The translations under genes and the position numbers were made by a program. A stretch of 64,000 nucleotides of DNA from Tridacna crocea (taxonomy: Eukaryota; Mollusca; Bivalvia; Cardiida; Cardiidae): positions 25,800,296 to 25,864,295 of the forward strand of contig OX031068.1 of the NCBI GenBank assembly GCA_943736015.1, read 5' to 3'. Shown here piece by piece: positions 61,686-64,000 of this stretch. The notes under the pieces were generated by a model. It did not search any database. It saw nothing but the letters and a program-made list of their open reading frames with translations, and was not told the origin of the DNA. Each line of letters begins with the position of its first letter. Position 1 is the first letter of the stretch.

Positions 61686-62258
61686 CTTGTCAAATAAGGA
61701 TGATTTCTGTTCTGGATTCCTTGTCAGCTCTACTGGCAAAAAGCTAGCAGAGCTTATTTTATGACGTGGTTTCTATTTTCCATCCATCCATCTGACTGTC
61801 CATCCATCTGTGTGTTAAGTTTTTTTCTTGTTCATGGCATAAAGTCTGCTTTTTTGGTAAGATTGTCTTGAAACTGTCAAGGCTTATTTGTTTTTTCAAT
61901 ACTTTGAACCCAATCAGTTCAAAAATATCAGCCAGTCAGATGGGGGAAAAGTAGCCATTTTAGGTTGAAAATTTGCATTTCTTGTTCAAGAAATAAAGTG
62001 TACATTTATTGTCAGATTTATGTAAAACCCACAGTTTGTGTATATCATCGTCAGCTTGAACCTGATTGAGTTTGAAAAAAACAATGACATTGAATAAGGC
62101 AAAGTAGCCTTTTTAAGTTGAAAATTTACATCTCTTGTCTACATGATACTAGATTTATCTGCATTTGTGGTTTGATTTTCATGAAACATGCAAAAATCTC
62201 TTTATGAAGAATGCTAGAAAACAAGGAAAATTACAGTCAGTAGTGAGGTTCAAGGCCT
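61686..62258 (+). other. probable GCC2 3' UTR
   Basis: T-rich sequence follows the stop. The first AATAAA is at 61992-61997 and another lies at 62753-62758, beyond a MITE. The stretch holds a partial internal repeat: an AAAGTAGCC(A/T)TTTTA-(G/A)GTTGAAAATTT block near 61950 recurs near 62102. Which poly(A) signal is used cannot be read from sequence. Confidence 0.45.
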
Positions 62259-62484
62259 TAAACCTTTCCCAAACAAGCCCTTGTTTTTACGAGTCTGCAG
62301 TACAAGCCTTTTGAAAACACTGTGGGAAAAGGAGAAATTGCTTGTAACAAGCAATTTCTCCTTTTCCACAGTGTTTTCTACCCCTTCAGATAATTTTCTA
62401 CCATTGTTATGAAAGTTAAAATTGTCATCTGCAAACTCTTTCAATTTGGAAGAGTCTAAAATTTGTCGTTTGGGAAAGGGTTAA
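62258..62484 (+). mobile_element. TTAA hairpin MITE, subfamily D
   Basis: TTAA at both ends; arm GGAGAAATTGCTTG with complement CAAGCAATTTCTCC: both arms changed together. Confidence 0.87.
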
Positions 62485-62837
62485 GGAGCAGTATTTTTTA
62501 CAATAAGGTGTTAATGAAGCAATTGTTTAGAGGTAGTGTTGAAAAAAAAACTTTTATTATAAGCAAATATCTCCATTTGCTAGCATGTTTGTGGGTGTAG
62601 TGGCTATCCACTCTAATTTTCTTTGTTACATTGTTCTCATATTTAGTAAGTCTATATAAAAGATAAATCTGATTTGAAAAAAATATTTTTGCTATGACTG
62701 AAAATAGCATGAATGAAACTGGATTAATTTCTTTCAGTTTAGTAATACATTCCAATAAATTTGCATGTGCTAAGCCATAAATGGTAACAGTGATTTATGT
62801 CTTTTATATTTTGAGATGTACAGAAGTTACAGTTTAT

Positions 62838-63067
62838 TTAACCCATTACCACACAATCCCTACTTTTGACACCCCTGAAAAAGAAGCCTTCTGAAAACAC
62901 TGTGGGAAAAGGAGAAAATGCTGGTAACCAGCATTTTCTCCTTTTCCCACAGTGTTTTCTATCCTTCCCAGCACAAATTTCTATTTTTGAGTCACCTTTA
63001 TTTAGTCATCTGCAAAATGTTTTCAATTTGGACCAGTCTAAAATTTTCTTGTGTGGTAAAGAGTTAA
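62838..63067 (+). mobile_element. TTAA hairpin MITE, subfamily A
   Basis: TTAA at both ends; head-to-tail inverse of the next copy. Confidence 0.88.
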
Positions 63068-63079
63068 AATTAGCTGTGA

Positions 63080-63308
63080 TTAACCCATTACCACACGAGA
63101 AAATTTTAGACTGGTCCAAATTGAAAGCATTTGCAGACGACAAAATAAAGGTGACTGAAAAATTGAAATTTGTTCTGGGAAGGGTAGAAAACACTGTGGG
63201 AAAAGGAGAAAATGCTGGTTACCAGCATTTTCTCCTTTTCCCACAGTGTTTTCAAAAGGCTTCTTTCTCAGGGGCGTCAAAAGTAGGGATTGTGTGTTAA
63301 TGGGTTAA
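63080..63308 (-). mobile_element. TTAA hairpin MITE, subfamily A, inverted neighbour
   Basis: 229 bp with TTAA at both ends. With the previous copy it forms a 470-bp inverted pair. Confidence 0.88.
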
Positions 63309-63371
63309 AAGTAACTTGTTTTTTTTTTCAAATGATAATCCACACGGCCTGCTAGCACAGTGCTTAGTGTA

Positions 63372-63692
63372 TCCAACTGGTTATTTTTTTTTTCGTTTAT
63401 TTATCGTCGCTACCGGTTGCCCATCTGAGCGACGCCCCAAGAAGACGGTTAGTTGTTACGGGGGATAGTGCAAGGATACAGGACGAAACTACTGAGAATT
63501 CCGCCTGGTTCTTTAACGTGCTCGGTGTGTAGCACCGTCACACGGGACCTCGGTTTAACGTCTCATCCGAAAGACTATTAGTAATTTTTTAGTTGGCCAG
63601 CCGGGGATTCGAACCCACAACCTGTAGGACATTGTGTTCACAAGTCCTACGCTCTACCTACTGAGCTATATCGGCTGGTTCCAACTGGTTAT
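63372..63692 (-). mobile_element. tRNA-headed SINE with 13-bp target-site duplication
   Basis: TCCAACTGGTTAT flanks both sides (63372-63384 and 63680-63692). Minus strand: a tRNA-like head with A-box TAGCTCAGTAGG and B-box GGGTTCGAATCCC, a conserved-looking middle GTCTTTCGGATGAGACG, and an A-rich tail. Good length for a SINE (about 295 bp). Confidence 0.85.
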
Positions 63693-63889
63693 CCGGTGGT
63701 TGTCAGTTTTATACCCCGTGGAGGCAAACTTTCTTTCTGGCAATTTTTTGCCTCTCCCCTCTGAATCATGTCAGAAAAGTAGTCAGTTAATTGGAAAGAG
63801 AGTTTCATTAGAATTTGTGTGAGAAAGCCAGAAACAGATGCATTGGTGCACTGACCACCATGATATGACCGTAGCTGGTAAACTGGCCT

Positions 63890-64000
63890 TTAATCCTTTA
63901 TCACACAATGCAGACCTTTGACACCCCTGAGAAAGAAGCCTTTTGAAAACCTTGTGGGAAAAGGAGAAAATGTTGGTAACCAGCATTTTCATCTTTTCCC
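63890..64000 (+). mobile_element. TTAA hairpin MITE, cut by the window edge
   Basis: TTAA at 63890-63893, left half and most of the hairpin. Confidence 0.82.

Noticed and set aside
63590-63680. tRNA gene on the minus strand
   Set aside because: The head is tRNA-like, but target-site duplications and a 295-bp body with an A-rich tail show a SINE.
214-64000. Many open readings of 60-145 codons with recurring ENTVGKGENAGYQHFLLFPQ-like peptides
   Set aside because: They are translations through the MITE hairpins in various frames. The same peptide appears on both strands, as a palindrome predicts, so they are not a protein family.

Overview
The window is animal nuclear DNA: AT-rich, intron-rich, and about half made of short interspersed repeats. 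The repeat repertoire (many short foldback elements, tRNA-headed SINEs, a 'CCCGCAAAATGAATGTTTTGGGG'-type repeat split over 46.73-46.77 kb) looks to me like a bivalve mollusc, possibly a heterodont such as a dreissenid. That assignment is from memory, not from a search.

Two host genes can be supported. At 5.0 kb on the minus strand lies the first coding exon of a beta-tubulin (19 codons, ending at the conserved intron position), with a TATA box and a CCAAT box upstream. The rest of that gene is not recognisable in the window and probably lies off its left edge. From 17.3 to 61.7 kb on the plus strand lies a complete 25-exon gene for the golgin GCC2/GCC185. It has a conserved N-terminal motif in exon 3, about 1,800 residues of coiled coil (more than half in one 3,087-base exon), a Rab-binding-type helix in exon 23, a GRIP domain split over exons 23 and 24, and the typical C-terminal tail ending at 61685. 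All exon phases agree, giving about 1,994 residues. The two genes are head to head, about 12 kb apart.

Everything else is non-coding. Its most striking component is one superfamily of roughly 200-230-bp non-autonomous elements: about 60 well-bounded copies and about 30 fragments, near one per 700 bp. They are flanked by TTAA, begin and end with a CCC(A/T)TT(A/C)CC-type inverted repeat, and carry a perfect palindrome of up to about 65 bp at the centre. I call them TTAA hairpin MITEs. Subfamilies: A and B (core arm GAGAAAATGCTGG), C (core arm GGTGAAATTGCTCG) and D (core arm GGAGAAATTGCTCG). The '+' orientation means the half beginning near ACAATCCC (A, B), AAGCCCTGG (D) or the GGAGCC half (C) comes first. 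The core arms change together between subfamilies, so the hairpin stays perfect while the rest diverges. The TTAA target is confirmed by nested insertions.

Other repeats: about ten copies of a 65-bp hairpin (arm GATCAGACTGCAC); a longer foldback family with a CGCAGGCTG-type hairpin; two copies of a 268-bp double-hairpin element; two or three copies of a CACCAACCATTC-ended element; a 1.4-kb foldback with minisatellite-like ends; a 528-bp element with long inverted ends; several tRNA-headed SINEs, two with clear target-site duplications; a 5'-truncated LINE with target-site duplication and a nested MITE; a purine-rich tract of about 900 bp; and assorted tandem repeats. I saw no LTR retroelement, Polinton or other virus-derived fossil, no CRISPR array, and no rRNA gene.

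Region by region: 1-5 kb repeats; 5.0-5.3 kb tubulin exon 1 and promoter; 5.3-17 kb intergenic repeats; 17.0-17.3 kb GCC2 promoter area; 17.3-61.7 kb GCC2; 61.7-62.8 kb its probable 3' UTR and flank; 62.8-64 kb MITEs and a SINE.
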